A stretch of 64,000 nt of DNA from NCBI RefSeq assembly GCF_035046505.1, contig NC_089822.1, forward strand, positions 82,133,659 through 82,197,658. Reading direction: 5' to 3'. The translations under genes were made by a program, and so were the position numbers. Origin of the DNA: Tiliqua scincoides (taxonomy: Eukaryota; Chordata; Lepidosauria; Squamata; Scincidae). Positions 11,766 to 22,188 of the stretch are shown piece after piece. Under the pieces are notes generated by a model. The model was not told where the DNA came from, searched no databases, and saw only the letters and a list, made by a program, of their open reading frames with translations. Numbering within the stretch: position 1 is the first letter of the stretch; the number at the start of each line of letters is the position of its first letter.

Positions 11766-13820
11766 TCTTGCCTGCTTTCTCTTCTTTGAAAAAGTGACAC
11801 CACATCAGTCAGCTGGGGGAAAAGTTCAGTACTGCCCCCTTATGGCATCCCCCTACCTCCTGATGTGGCATTAGATACTACCTCTAGGACGGAGGAGTCA
11901 GGAGTTGGTGCAGTTGGGCAGGCTTGCCCCTGATGACCCCCTCCACCCCACACTCACATTATTCAGCATACATGGGGCTGAGAAATGTATTTGCTAATGT
12001 AAACACATTTGCATTTCCCAAACTCTAGTTTGTCTGTAGCCCAATTCTGTACAACACATTTATGGATCCAGTATTGCAGAAGAATGGATGCTGGTGCTCA
12101 GCCCTCTGTGGAGTTTTGCAACAATGATTTTTACTGACCTGTATTTACTTCAAAATGTAAAGATACTTGGTTTTTCCAGCTCTCACTCTGATAGTCACTA
12201 CACCAATATGGTAATAACTTTTATTGAATCAGGCATTATAAAGGAAAATGCCTGCCTTTTATGGTTTCATGATTCTCATACTGGAGACGAGATAAGATAA
12301 AAGTAAATTAATATAGTCTTTTGTGCTGTGTTTACCAAAAGTGACACCTAGTGGCAATGTGGAATCCCTCACAAAGCATACCATAATACATGCATACATT
12401 TTAGGCAATGCCATCAAGCTGTTTTTAATAGAACATTGCTTCAGTCTGCAGACCATATTGGACTATCCATTCACCCCATGTTGGGGTTGGAAATTTTAAA
12501 AACTTCCTAAATACTTGTGTACTAGCGAAACATTACCACATCTTCAGTATGAATGTTCTGAGCACACCTTGGCCTTCTGTCACAGAAATGTCCAGTATGG
12601 AACCAAGCAAGTTTTTTTCTTTATCACAAAATCTGAGGACTGAATTGTGCAGAATGGACATCAACTCCAGTCCCCTGGTCCAAGATAAGACACTCCATAC
12701 ATTAACACCATGCACAGGCAGTATCCCAGAACACTGTGGGCTAGAGATTCAGTGACACCTTGAAGAAGTCAAACCACGACAAAACAGATTATCACAAGAT
12801 GATGAAGCAAGCTAGCCAGCCAGCCAGCCATGTGCCAATGGTTAAAAAAGACAAACAAACCATCTACAGTTGGTTACTACAACTTTAGCATGGGAAAAAC
12901 TCCTTATCCACTCCATGCAGACTCATACACACATACATGTTCTTCTCGAAGAACCTCTTTTGATTTATGATTGCTGCCCCATTTTCATCACTCAATAACT
13001 TATCAGTTTCAGTCTTTGAATGGAGCGTTATACATGCAACAAGTCACCCCTGGCATTGCAGTCATAAAGTAATGAGCATGTAAGAGTGAATGAACATTGA
13101 GCCACTGCTCATGGGGCAAGGGCCATCCTCCAAATCTCTCCGCTGGAAAAATTGTACTGGAGCAAAGCAAATGATCTTTATGCAACCTTGTTTTCCTAGT
13201 TGTCTATTCCTCATTGCCCCCGCCCCCCCATGACCATCCCATCCCAAAACCATTCCTAGAACAGTGCGGGCTTCGGGCAACTCAACCAGTGCAGGACTCC
13301 CCTATTATGGATATATAATAGGATTCCCCTATTATGGATATATGTTGGTCATGAAAGTGCTGCCCCACTTGCCATACCCAAGGGACGGCTCTGAATGGCA
13401 TGCAGCTAAGAAATTAAAGTATAAGGATCTCTTTCCTTTATCCATTTTGAAACCCATTCTACACCTTGAAGTGTTGCAATCTTTCTTCACAACTCTGGGC
13501 CAAACAGCAGATGATACTGAATTAGGGCTTATATTGCAGCAGGAACCATGCAGAGCCATGATTTAGATCAGGACCACAGCAGGGGGAAATAAGAGCACTG
13601 AACTCACTACCTCCTTGCTGTTCGCCTGCTGATCATCATCACTATGAAGCCATGCTGATTCACAGTGGCAATCTGCCACAGGAAAACCTTCCCTGCTATG
13701 GTCCTGATCCAAAATGGCTCTGCATGATTCCCACACACAAGTAAATCTAAGCCTGTAACTACACAATGACACATGCAGGCTGTGACCCCCCCCCCACACA
13801 CACACACAAGCATGTGTTCC
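11766..13820. other. Unassigned DNA
   Basis: No gene or repeat family is recognised. Simple sequence includes AGCC repeats near 12,811-12,829 and a C-run followed by (CA)n near 13,786-13,808. Confidence 0.45.
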
Positions 13821-13821
13821 A

Positions 13822-13873
13822 CTGAATTTAATTAATACTTATTTCTGAGTAGATATGCATAGGATTGTGCTGT
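13822..13873. repeat. Fragment of palindromic short repeat
   Basis: The sequence keeps the half-unit TTATTTCTGAGTAGATATG followed by CATAGGATTGTGC. This is one arm of the ~90-bp palindromic family seen intact at 37.8-38.3 kb. Confidence 0.55.
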
Positions 13874-14451
13874 TAGTGTCATCTATAGTCCTCAGTGTTT
13901 CATCACTCAAGTCACTGAGTGACAGAAACCTTCCCCATGGGGCTCATAGCCAAGTGGCAGAGCACACACATTGCTTCCAGAAAGTCAGTCCCAATCACCT
14001 CTAGACAAGGTTAGGAACCAAAGTGGTGTCATGGTTTGGTCATGCAAGGCACTGGCTGCAAAGGGTCCTGGGCCATGTCTTGAATTGGGGATTTTCAGCA
14101 TTCCCTATTGGATCGCTGCCATCAGCCAGACTTTGTTCAGTGCCTAAGAACTGGAAGTTTTGCTTCTTGCTATTGGAGACAGCCAGGAAGTGGCTGCCCA
14201 CGCTGGCTGGTGAGAGCGACAGCTGCTGCAGACTGGAGCCCATTCATTCAGCATTAGAGGAAGAAGGCAACGGGATAATTAAATCAAGGCAGCTGAGTTT
14301 GGAGGCTCCTGCTCAAGCCTATCTCCCTATTGTTTAAAGGTGCTTGCCCCCTTTCTCTTTGCCAGAACCACCAAGGAAGGAAAGGTGATAGGGTGAACAA
14401 CAGAAATGTAAGTAGAGTTTTTCCAAACATCAGCTTCTGAAGCCTACCTCC
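13874..14451. other. Unassigned DNA
   Basis: No recognisable element or exon. This is the target region of the adjoining CR1 insertion, whose left target duplication is at 14,452-14,460. Confidence 0.5.
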
Positions 14452-14649
14452 GACAGAGGTAAGAACATAAGAACAGCCCCACTGGATCAGGCCATAGGCC
14501 CATCTAGTCCAGCTTCCTGTATCTCACAGCAGCCCACCAAATGCCCCAGGGAGCACACCAGATAACAAGAGACCTCATCCTGGTGCCCTCCCTTGCATCT
14601 GGCATTCTGACATAGCCCATTTCTAAAATCAGGAGGTTGCGCATACACA

Positions 14650-16449
14650 TCATGGCTTGTACCCCATAATGGATTTTTCCTCCAGAAACTTGTCCAATCC
14701 CCTTTTAAAGGCGTCTAGGCTAGACGCCAGCACCACATCCTGTGGCAAGGAGTTCCACAGACTGACCACACGCTGAGTAAAGAAATATTTTCTTTTGTCT
14801 GTCCTAACCCGCCCAACACTCAATTTTAGTGGATGTCCCCTGGTTCTGGTATAATGTGAGAGTGTAAAGAGCATCTCCCTATCCACTCTGTCCATTCCCT
14901 GCATAATTTTGTATGTCTCAATCATGTCCCCCCTCAGGTGTCTCTTTTCTAGGCTGAAGAGGCCCAAACGCCGTAGCCTTTCCTCATAAGGAAGGTGCCC
15001 CAGCCCCGTAATCATCTTAGTCGCTCTCTTTTGCACCTTTTCCATTTCCACTATGTCTTTTTTGAGATGCGGCGACCAGAACTGGACACAATACTCCAGG
15101 TGTGGCCTTACCATAGATTTGTACAACGGCATTATAATACTAGCCGTTTTGTTCTCAATACCCTTCCTAATGATCCCAAGCATAGAATTGGCCTTCTTCA
15201 CTGCTGCCGCACATTGGGTCGACACTTTCATCGACCTGTCCACCCCCCCCCCCCCAAGATCTCTCTCCTGATCTGTCACAGACAGCTCAGAACCCATCAG
15301 CCTATATCTAAAGTTTTGATTTTTTGCCCCAATGTGCATGACTTTACACTTACTGACATTGAAGCGCATCTGCCATTTTGCTGCCCATTCTGCCAGTCTG
15401 GAGAGATCCTTCTGGAGCTCCTCACAATCACTTCTGGTCTTTACCACTCGGAAAAGTTTGGTGTCGTCTGCAAACTTAGCCACTTCACTGCTCAACTCTG
15501 TCTCCAGGTCATTTATGAAGAGGTTGAAAAGCACCGGTCCCAGGACAGATCCTTGGGGCACACTGCTTTTCACCTCTCTCCATTGTGAAAATTGCCCATT
15601 GACACCCACTCTCTGCTTCCTGGCCTCCAACCAGTTCTCAATCCACGAGAGGACCTGTCCTCTAATTCCCTGACTGTGGAGTTTTTTCAGTAGCCTTTGG
15701 TGAGGGACCGTGTCAAACGCCTTCTGAAAGTCCAGATATATAATGTCCACGGGTTCTCCCGCATCCACATGCCTGTTGACCTTTTCAAAGAATTCTATAA
15801 GGTTTGTGAGGCAAGACTTACCCTTACAGAAGCCATGCTGACTCTCCCTCAGCAAGGCCTGTTTGTCTATGTGTTTTGAGATCCTATCTTTGATGAGGCA
15901 TTCCACCATCTTACCCGGTATGGATGTTAGGCTGACCGGCCTATAGTTTCCCGGGTCCCCCCTCTTTCCCTTTTTAAAAATAGGCATGACATTTGCTATC
16001 CTCCAATCTTCTGGCACCATGGCCGTTTTGAGGGACAAGTTGCATACCTTAGTCAAGAGATCTGCAACTTCATTCTTCAATTCCTTAATAACTCTTGGGT
16101 GGATGCCATCAGGGCCCGGTGACTTATTGAACTTTAATTTATCGATGAGGTCTGAAACATCTTCTCTTTTAACCTCTATCTGACTTAACTCCTCGGTCAG
16201 GAAGGACCGTTCGGGCAGCGGTATCTGCCAGAGGTCTTCTGCAGTGAAGACAGATGCAAAGAACTCATTTAATTTCTCTGCCATCTCTAAGTCTCCTTTT
16301 ATCTCCCCTTTCCCTCCCTCACCATCCAGAGGGCCAACCGCTTCCCTGATGGGTTTCCTACTTCTAACATATTTGAAGAAGCTTTTATTATTCCCCTTAA
16401 TGTTGCTGGCCATGCGTTCCTCATAGTCTCGCTTGGCCTCCCATATCAC
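14650..16449 (-). CDS. CR1 ORF2, reverse transcriptase part
   Basis: This 599-residue open frame is the RT half of CR1 ORF2 and copies the element's RNA onto nicked chromosomal DNA. RT landmarks in order are SPGPDGIHP at residues 110-118, the NYRPVSLTSIPGKMVE block near 168-183, SQHGFCKG near 203-210, YLDFQKAFD with Asp at 240 and 246, VPQGSVLGP at 297-305 and catalytic FADD at 327-330. The CR1 thumb and tail follow. It is in the same frame as the endonuclease frame upstream; only the TAG at 16,468-16,470 separates them. The Met at 16,449 is internal to ORF2, so this is not a natural start. Residues near 399-402 read GGGG where the other copy has VVV, owing to expansion of a C-run. Confidence 0.93.
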   Translation of the reverse strand: MIWEAKRDYEERMASNIKGNNKSFFKYVRSRKPIREAVGPLDGEGGKGEIKGDLEMAEKLNEFFASVFTAEDLWQIPLPERSFLTEELSQIEVKREDVSDLIDKLKFNKSPGPDGIHPRVIKELKNEVADLLTKVCNLSLKTAMVPEDWRIANVMPIFKKGKRGDPGNYRPVSLTSIPGKMVECLIKDRISKHIDKQALLRESQHGFCKGKSCLTNLIEFFEKVNRHVDAGEPVDIIYLDFQKAFDTVPHQRLLKKLHSQGIRGQVLSWIENWLEARKQRVGVNGQFSQWREVKSSVPQGSVLGPVLFNLFINDLETELSSEVAKFADDTKLFRVVKTRSDCEELQKDLSRLAEWAAKWQMRFNVSKCKVMHIGAKNQNFRYRLMGSELSVTDQERDLGGGGVDRSMKVSTQCAAAVKKANSMLGIIRKGIENKTASIIMPLYKSMVRPHLEYCVQFWSPHLKKDIVEMEKVQKRATKMITGLGHLPYEERLRRLGLFSLEKRHLRGDMIETYKIMQGMDRVDREMLFTLSHYTRTRGHPLKLSVGRVRTDKRKYFFTQRVVSLWNSLPQDVVLASSLDAFKRGLDKFLEEKSIMGYKP

Positions 16450-16467
16450 CTTCTTACATTTCTTTTG

Positions 16468-17535
16468 CTACAGTTTATGTTCCTTTTTATTTTCCTCATT
16501 AGGGCAAGACTTCCATTTACGGAAGGAAGCTTCCTTGCCCTTCACAGCCTCTCTAACTTGGCTGGTTAGCCATGCAGGCACCCTCCTGGACTTAGTGGAA
16601 CCCTTCTTTCTTTGCGGTATACACCTCTGCTGGGCCTCTATTACTGTTGTTTTAAGCAGCCTCCATGCACTCTGGAGAGATTGGACTCTTTTTACCCTCC
16701 CTTTCAACCTCCTTTTAACCAGCCTCCTCATTTGGCAGAAGTCTGCCCGTCGGAAGTCAAGGGTTTTTATTAGAGATTTGCCTGGTATTCTTCCCCCAAC
16801 ATGCATGTCAAAACGGATCGCAGCATGATCACTGTTCCCCAATGGCTCAGTAACGTTTACATCTCTAACCAGGTCCTGCATACCGCACAATATTAAATCC
16901 AGAGTCACCTGTCTTGTGGTGGGCTCTGTGACTAGCTGCTCTAAGCCACAGTCATTTAGCACGTCAAGAAATCCGGTTTCCTTATCGTGACCAGAACACA
17001 AATTGACCCAGTCAATATGAGGATAATTGAAGTCCCCCATGATTACAACCCTGTCCCTCCTTGTCACCTCCCTGATCTGTTTCCTCATTTCAAGGTCCCC
17101 ATCCGATTTCTGGTCTGGAGGACGATAGCACGACCCCAGTATTACATCGCTGCACAAGCCTGGTAATTTAACCCACAGAGATTCTACGGTGGAGTCGGAC
17201 CCACCTTCAATCTCTACTTTGCTGGATTCTATCCCTTCCTTAACATAAACGGCCACCCCACCTCCAACACGTCCCTGCCTGTCCCTCCTGTAGAATTTAT
17301 AGCCTGGGATTGCGGTATCCCACTGATTCTCCGCATTCCACCAGGTTTCCGTTATGCCCGCTATGTCAATGTTTTCCCTTGTCACCAGACATTCCAGTTC
17401 TCCCACTTTTGCTTGTAGTCTTCGGGCATTCGCATAAAAGCATTTGTACACAGAATGCCCCAGGATGGGCTGCTTATTCGCTCCTTTGTCCCCGCATCTT
17501 CTCATTGTGCCAAACCGTCTATCACATCCCATCAC
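16468..17535 (-). CDS. CR1 ORF2, AP-like endonuclease part
   Basis: The 355-residue frame is the apurinic-type endonuclease domain that nicks target DNA to prime reverse transcription. Family residues are in place: YANARRL (Asn 36), AGITETWW (Glu 63), CYRPP at 136-140, MGDFN with Asp 168 and Asn 170, LDLI near 212, and the terminal SDHAAI with Ser-Asp-His at 235-237. The stretch after about residue 260 is the linker to the RT. The frame ends in a TAG at 16,468-16,470, immediately before the RT frame continues in phase. Read-through or an older intact version would give one ORF2. The start could lie a little upstream of the Met chosen here. Confidence 0.92.
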   Translation of the reverse strand: MMGCDRRFGTMRRCGDKGANKQPILGHSVYKCFYANARRLQAKVGELECLVTRENIDIAGITETWWNAENQWDTAIPGYKFYRRDRQGRVGGGVAVYVKEGIESSKVEIEGGSDSTVESLWVKLPGLCSDVILGSCYRPPDQKSDGDLEMRKQIREVTRRDRVVIMGDFNYPHIDWVNLCSGHDKETGFLDVLNDCGLEQLVTEPTTRQVTLDLILCGMQDLVRDVNVTEPLGNSDHAAIRFDMHVGGRIPGKSLIKTLDFRRADFCQMRRLVKRRLKGRVKRVQSLQSAWRLLKTTVIEAQQRCIPQRKKGSTKSRRVPAWLTSQVREAVKGKEASFRKWKSCPNEENKKEHKL

Positions 17536-17666
17536 ACTACCTTTCCCAATTTCTTCTCCTACTCTGCCTTTGTCTTGTTGTTCTCTAACCTCCCCATCCT
17601 CATCCCACAGGGATGAGGAGTCCCGAACCGGATGCCCCTCGGCTCCTGTCGGCCTTCCCCCAGGGA

Positions 17667-17890
17667 TCAGTTTAAAAGCTGCTCTGCCACCTTTTTAATG
17701 TTATGCGCCAGCAGTCTGGTTCCATTCTGGTTCAAGTGGAGCCCGTCCCTCTTGTACAGGCCCCACTTGTCCCAAAACGTTCCCCAGTGCCTAACGAATC
17801 TAAACCCCTCCTCCCTACACCACCGTCTCATCCACGCATTGAGACCCCTTTCAACAGGTAGACGCATTGAGACCCCTTTCAACAGGTAGA
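17667..17890 (-). pseudogene. CR1 ORF1 3' remnant with SGNH-esterase-like end
   Basis: About 70 residues of the end of CR1 ORF1 remain, from NAWMRRWCREEGFRFV through YKRDGLHLNQNGTRLLAHNI to the stop at 17,667-17,669. The D-G-L-H arrangement matches the C-terminal Asp-x-x-His of SGNH/GDSL hydrolases, a domain known in ORF1 of CR1/L2-group LINEs. The catalytic Ser block is missing through 5' truncation. About 130 bp separate this stop from the ORF2 Met at 17,535, and the two are in different frames. No activity is expected. Confidence 0.75.
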
Positions 17891-17891
17891 C
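17836..17891. repeat. 28-bp tandem duplication at CR1 5' junction
   Basis: A 28-bp unit beginning GCATTGAGACCCC and ending CAGGTAGAC occurs twice, identically, at 17,836-17,863 and 17,864-17,891. Only 7 bp (AGGTTTT) lie between the second copy and the target duplication, so the duplication probably arose while the 5' end was being joined. Confidence 0.92.
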
Positions 17892-17907
17892 AGGTTTTGA
17901 CAGAGGT

Positions 17908-18770
17908 GAGGAGCAGATTGCAAGGCAGGAAGGGAAAAGAGTCATAGACTCTGTACCCTATTAAGTCAGGCAGTCACTTACTGGTCCTGAAATTGCGAGG
18001 CAGTGATGCATCACTGCTATATTTTAAAAGTAATGCAAGGCTGCATGTGCTTCTATGACCTCAGCTTATGGAAGCACCCCTATTCACAGTGAGTGTGAAC
18101 CATTAAAATTTGAGTTTAACCGCCACCATCAAATGAACACTAAACTAAATTGACCTGTCTGGTTTGGATGATACTTTATCACCAGGATGGGCCCCATATG
18201 ATAAAAGTCATGCTCACTTATGGTCCTGGCCCCATCCTGGCCCCTCCCCTTTCATCAGGGTGAACTCAGAAGTGTTGGGGGAGGGTTGTGATCCAAATCA
18301 CTTCAAGTGGAACCATTTCTACAGTGCATTTAGCAACACTTTGGATGAAAGCTCCCCTGCCTTCCAATTCCAATTAAGGAACCCAGCCCAAATTGCCCCA
18401 GATGTAAGGAAATTCAGAGGCCAGGATATGCACCATGAACACACAAATCTTTCGTTACTTGGCCCAATCTTGAACAACAACAAAAAAATCCTTCGAACTG
18501 GACAGTGAACAATGGCTGGTTTATTGAGCCTGAACTATGGCATTGGGAGGGAAGGAAGGAAGAATGTAACAATAACAAGAAAATCCCTAGTAAACCTACA
18601 TGATTTTGTTTCCTTGTCACACATACTTGCTTATGGTTCTGAAACAACCCTATGGGCAGAAGTATGTATTGAGCCATGTTTCTGCTGCTCCATCTTAAAC
18701 TTCAGGTTTACCTGCCCTTTTAACTATTTCTTATAGTATAGAACATATATTTTACCTGTAGGGAGACCAA
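17908..18770. other. Unassigned DNA
   Basis: No gene or recognised repeat is visible. A mid-size open frame at 18,164-18,508 (114 residues) has no domain and looks fortuitous. Confidence 0.45.
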
Positions 18771-18772
18771 GG

Positions 18773-19045
18773 GTGTAATTCTGTGCACGGTTTCCTGAGA
18801 GCAAGGCCCAATGAACACAGTGGAACTTACTTCTGAGTAAACACGCGTAAGATTGTGCCTTGAGCTGGAGACTTTCAGGACTGTACCTGAAAGTAAGTCC
18901 CATTGAACACAGTGGGATTTATATTTGAGTAAATATGTATAGGATTGCTCTGTAAAGTGGCAAACTGATGCACACTTTCACAGGAGTAATTGTATAATTC
19001 AGTGTGACTTCTTCTGAGTAAACTGCACAGGATTACTTGGGCCAT
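18773..19045. repeat. Three copies of the palindromic short repeat
   Basis: Three diverged units follow one another. Unit 1 (about 18,773-18,861) has TTTCCTGAGAGCAAGGCCCA and TTACTTCTGAGTAAACACG; unit 2 (about 18,887-18,955) has GTAAGTCCCATTGAACACAG; unit 3 (about 18,990-19,045) has CTTCTTCTGAGTAAACTGC. Each pairs a 'CCTGAGAGTAAG' type arm with a 'CTTCTGAGTA' type arm around an 'AATGGGACTTA' centre. Confidence 0.65.
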
Positions 19046-19049
19046 GAGT

Positions 19050-19371
19050 GATTGGTACAACCAGGAGCAAGTCCAATCTAGCTGGAGCAAATTGAAACTA
19101 TTGTGCCAGGGGACTGGCCTTAAATCGCCAACCAAGCCTTCTTTAAGTCTGTGATTCTACTAATAGCAAATTACTCCAGAAATGTTGGTGGCAAACATAG
19201 GGAAGCAAAGGAACACATACTGGGAAGGAAGGAGAAATATTTGCAAGCAGAGGGTTTTTAGTTTTTGACCCCCACCCATCCTGCTTTAGCTACACAAAAC
19301 TAGTACACACAAAACAGTATATTGTTATATTTAAATATAAACAGATTTTGTTTTCCTAGCCTCAGCCAGAT
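19050..19371. other. Unassigned DNA
   Basis: No recognisable feature; it adjoins the 5' target duplication of the next hAT element. Confidence 0.5.
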
Positions 19372-19379
19372 CATCTGTG

Positions 19380-20756
19380 CTGTGGCATAGCTAATGGGGG
19401 CCAGGGGGCGGTCCAACCTGGGTGCCATTCTCAGGGGGAGTGATATCACTAGTGAACAAAATAGCTAAAATCGTGATTTGTAGGAATAATACCATCATAT
19501 TATATACCATTCAATGTGTAATTTACAGCAGAATGCAATGAAAAAAACTGGAGTGAAATATCTCCATTCTGCCAAATGGTATGGCCAAAAAACCAGAAAA
19601 CAAAACTGCCTTATGTAACAAAAGTGCATTTCCATATTTCAAAATGGACCAGTGAGACTGAGTGTTCAAAGAGCCAATGAGATATTATTACAATACAGCA
19701 TGGAACCAATAAGGTGTTAGCAAGGTGACACCCTTGGGGAGATGACACCACTAGTGACCAACTAGTGAAATATGGTTTTTAGGAATAACCATCATGCTAT
19801 ATACCATTTGATGTGTAATTTACAGTGGAATTCCATGAAAAAACCGCATTGAAATATCTCTATTCTATCAAAAGCTGTAGCCAAATAACCAGAACAGAAA
19901 AAACACAATTGCCTTATGTCACAAAAAGGTGGATTTCCTTCACTCATTTTGCCCATCCCCCACAGGTGTAGACATTTTGTCCCAGTTGTGTATATGCAAT
20001 GTTGGGCAAAAATGGCTTAACTCAAAACTGATCAATGAGTCTGAGTGTTCTAAGAGCTAACAAAGTGTTATTGTGACATAGTGTGGAACCAATAAGATGT
20101 TGTTATGAGTCAGCTCCCTTTTCTATGCATCAGAGCTAATACTCTAACTCCTATTGAGTTGTACGAGTGTCATCAAGTTGGCCACTGTTTTTTGTTGGTT
20201 ACTGATCTGTTGGATAATCTGTACTACTCTATAGTAAAATAAATAAAGTTAATGGGGGTGACACCAGACCAGGTGACACCGATACAAGTGAAGAAGATTG
20301 GTGGGAAGATTGGGTGTTATTGTACACTGGTTTAGATGACTTTTAAAGTGAATTCTAAACATTCATGGTCTATCAGTGGTTATTAACCATGATGGCTACA
20401 TTGAACCTCCAGATGCAGGAGCAGCATATCACTGACCACTATGTGCAGGGGAGCGATAGCAGGGAAGGGCACTGATGTTCATCCATTGCTTGTGGGGAAA
20501 TATTCACTGCATTTATTTTCTGGCCATCATTATTATTCATTTCATGTCTTGACTATTACTATCTCTCAGCCTCACCTACCTCACAGGGTTGTTGTGAGGA
20601 CAAAAGAAGGAGAGGAACAAAGCACACCACTGTGAACTCCTTAGAGGAAGGGTGGGATAAAAATCTGAAAAAAATATTAGATAAATAATTTTTTCCTGTG
20701 AGGGGGTGACAAAAATTTTTGGGCCCTGGGCGTCAAATGACCTAGCTATGCTCCTG
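19380..20756. mobile_element. Non-autonomous hAT, 1.4 kb, internally duplicated
   Basis: The left end CTGTGGCATAGCTAATGGGG and the right end read inward, CAGGAGCATAGCTAGGTC, form terminal inverted repeats. The 8-bp flanks CATCTGTG (19,372-19,379) and CATCTGTA (20,757-20,764) match at 7 of 8 positions, as for hAT elements. Two tandem copies of an internal ~300-bp segment (about 19,440-19,735 and 19,740-20,100) each contain ATACCATT-GATGTGTAATTTACAG and an AACCAATAAG block. A Sauria-type SINE part sits near the right end. No transposase frame remains. Confidence 0.82.
20563..20690 (+). mobile_element. Sauria-type SINE, 3' part
   Basis: CTCAGCCTCACCTACCTCAC followed by AGGGTTGTTGTGAGGACAAA is the central region of squamate Sauria SINEs. 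The TCCTTAGAGGAAGGGTGGGATAAAAAT end is their BovB-like tail. The tRNA-like head is absent. The copy lies inside the hAT element at 19,380-20,756. Confidence 0.85.
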
Positions 20757-21029
20757 CATCTGTAAAGTACTTTCAGTCTACCTTGAGTCTCCATTCAGTC
20801 AGTTTCACCGGATGACCCTGAGTCCCAATTTTAGGCATTAAATTTTATGTCCATTTAGTCCATGCCACAGATGAGTTTATAAACTGCTGTCTTGTCCTGC
20901 TTCATGGTCTTTTTGTTCTCAACTAAATAGTTCCAGACTTTAGTATGGTGGTGCTGAAAGAGCAGGGCCAAAGAGGGTGTGAGAGTCCACAGAAAATTTT
21001 CTGTGGCCAGGGGTCCACCAAAACCTAGG

Positions 21030-21160
21030 GCTAGCCCTGGCTAGGAAAGACCTCTGTCTCAAACCCTGGAAAACCTCTGCCAGTCAGAGTAGGCAGCATT
21101 AACGGACTAGAGTCTGGCCCAGAATAAGGCCGCTTCATATGAATGTTGCACTTGTCTTCT
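21030..21160 (+). mobile_element. tRNA-derived SINE, 3' part
   Basis: GCTAGGAAAGACCTCTGTCT, the GCCAGTCAGAGTAGGCAGCATT block and AATAAGGCCGCTTCATATG match the body and end of a squamate tRNA-SINE family. Another copy lies at 41,395-41,565. The tRNA-like head is not preserved here. Confidence 0.65.
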
Positions 21161-22180
21161 GAGCTCCTTCTAGCCTCCACTGAAGTCAGGTAGGTGGTGA
21201 CTCAAGAAAGAGCCTTTTCTGGCATGGCACCCTGGATCTGGAATTCCCCTTCTCAGGGAAGCTCACTGCCTGATGACAACTCTGTTGTCTTTTTGGCACC
21301 AGACCTGTTTGCTCACTGACCTCAGTAAGTCTTTGTGCGAGAGAGGCTAGGGCAGCAATGCAATCCCAGGGAGGGGGTGAGGGAGGCTGCTTTCCACTTT
21401 TAAGTAGGTAGCCCTCCACAGGGCACCCCAAGGCTTAGAATCTTCAAACGGAAAGATCACAAAGCACCTCCTGCAAGCAGGAAGTCCTTTGCAGTCACTC
21501 CATTTGAGCATTCTAAGCCTCAGGGAGCCCTGCAGAGGGCTGCGCAGGGCCCCCCACATCTCCTGCAGCCTCCAGCAGCCCTACCTACTTAAAAATAAGT
21601 GGAAAGCACCCCCCTTGCCACTCCTTTAACGATGCGATCCTGGGGATCATGTTGCTGCCTCCCCCCTTCCATACCTCAGTTGCAGGAGAACCAACCTCAT
21701 AGTAGCTGGCCACCACCATTTACCCACCAGCCCTCCAGTTAAGAGGAAATGGGGGGCCTATAGGCCCTCATAATCCTTGCAAGCTCAAAGCACACACACA
21801 CACACACACACACACACCCCCATTCCATGGTTTCTGGTCTCAGGACTGTGGAACAATATTTTGCAGCAATAGTGTGTCTTAGATGATCAGGATTGGATGT
21901 AGCTCAGATAAGTTGCTTCACACAGACACAAGTCTGTAAGATTTCATAATGTTGATTAAGGAATAAGGTATTTGTTATAAAGAAATCAGAATAGGTATTT
22001 AAATCAATAAGCAGCACAATTAGCAGCCATAAGCCACTAATAAAACTAAATTCCTAAACTTAACCTAATGCTCACCTGTGTAGAGTTAGCTCTTGAGCTT
22101 AAGGAGGTACAATGCTTCCACCCGCCATAATAGCACTAACCAAGTATTCAGTATGGGAGGTTCCTGAAACCTCCCTTAGC
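21161..22180. other. Unassigned DNA with a (CA)n tract
   Basis: No gene is recognised. A (CA)n microsatellite occupies about 21,790-21,818. The open frames near 21,186-21,559 on the minus strand carry no domain. Confidence 0.5.
21790..21818. repeat. (CA)n microsatellite
   Basis: About 14 uninterrupted CA dinucleotides. Confidence 0.95.
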
Positions 22181-22188
22181 AACTAGAC

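Larger units (their letters stand above)
14461..17898 (-). mobile_element. CR1 LINE, 3.4 kb, nearly complete ORF2
   Basis: The element is inserted on the minus strand between perfect 9-bp target duplications GACAGAGGT (14,452-14,460 and 17,899-17,907). From 5' to 3' it carries the end of ORF1, the ORF2 endonuclease, the RT, a ~190-bp 3' UTR and the CR1 tail GTTCTTATGTTCTT. It is 5'-truncated inside ORF1, and a 28-bp tandem duplication sits against the 5' junction. ORF2 is interrupted by one in-frame TAG at 16,468-16,470. A C-run at about 15,242-15,255 adds glycine codons but keeps the frame. The perfect TSD and near-identity to the 1.7-kb copy imply a young insertion. A CR1 source should still be, or recently have been, active in this lineage. 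Confidence 0.96.

Noticed and set aside
14995-15673. 197- and 113-residue plus-strand frames opposite the CR1 RT
   Set aside because: They are antisense shadows of the RT coding sequence. The same frames appear opposite the other CR1 copy.
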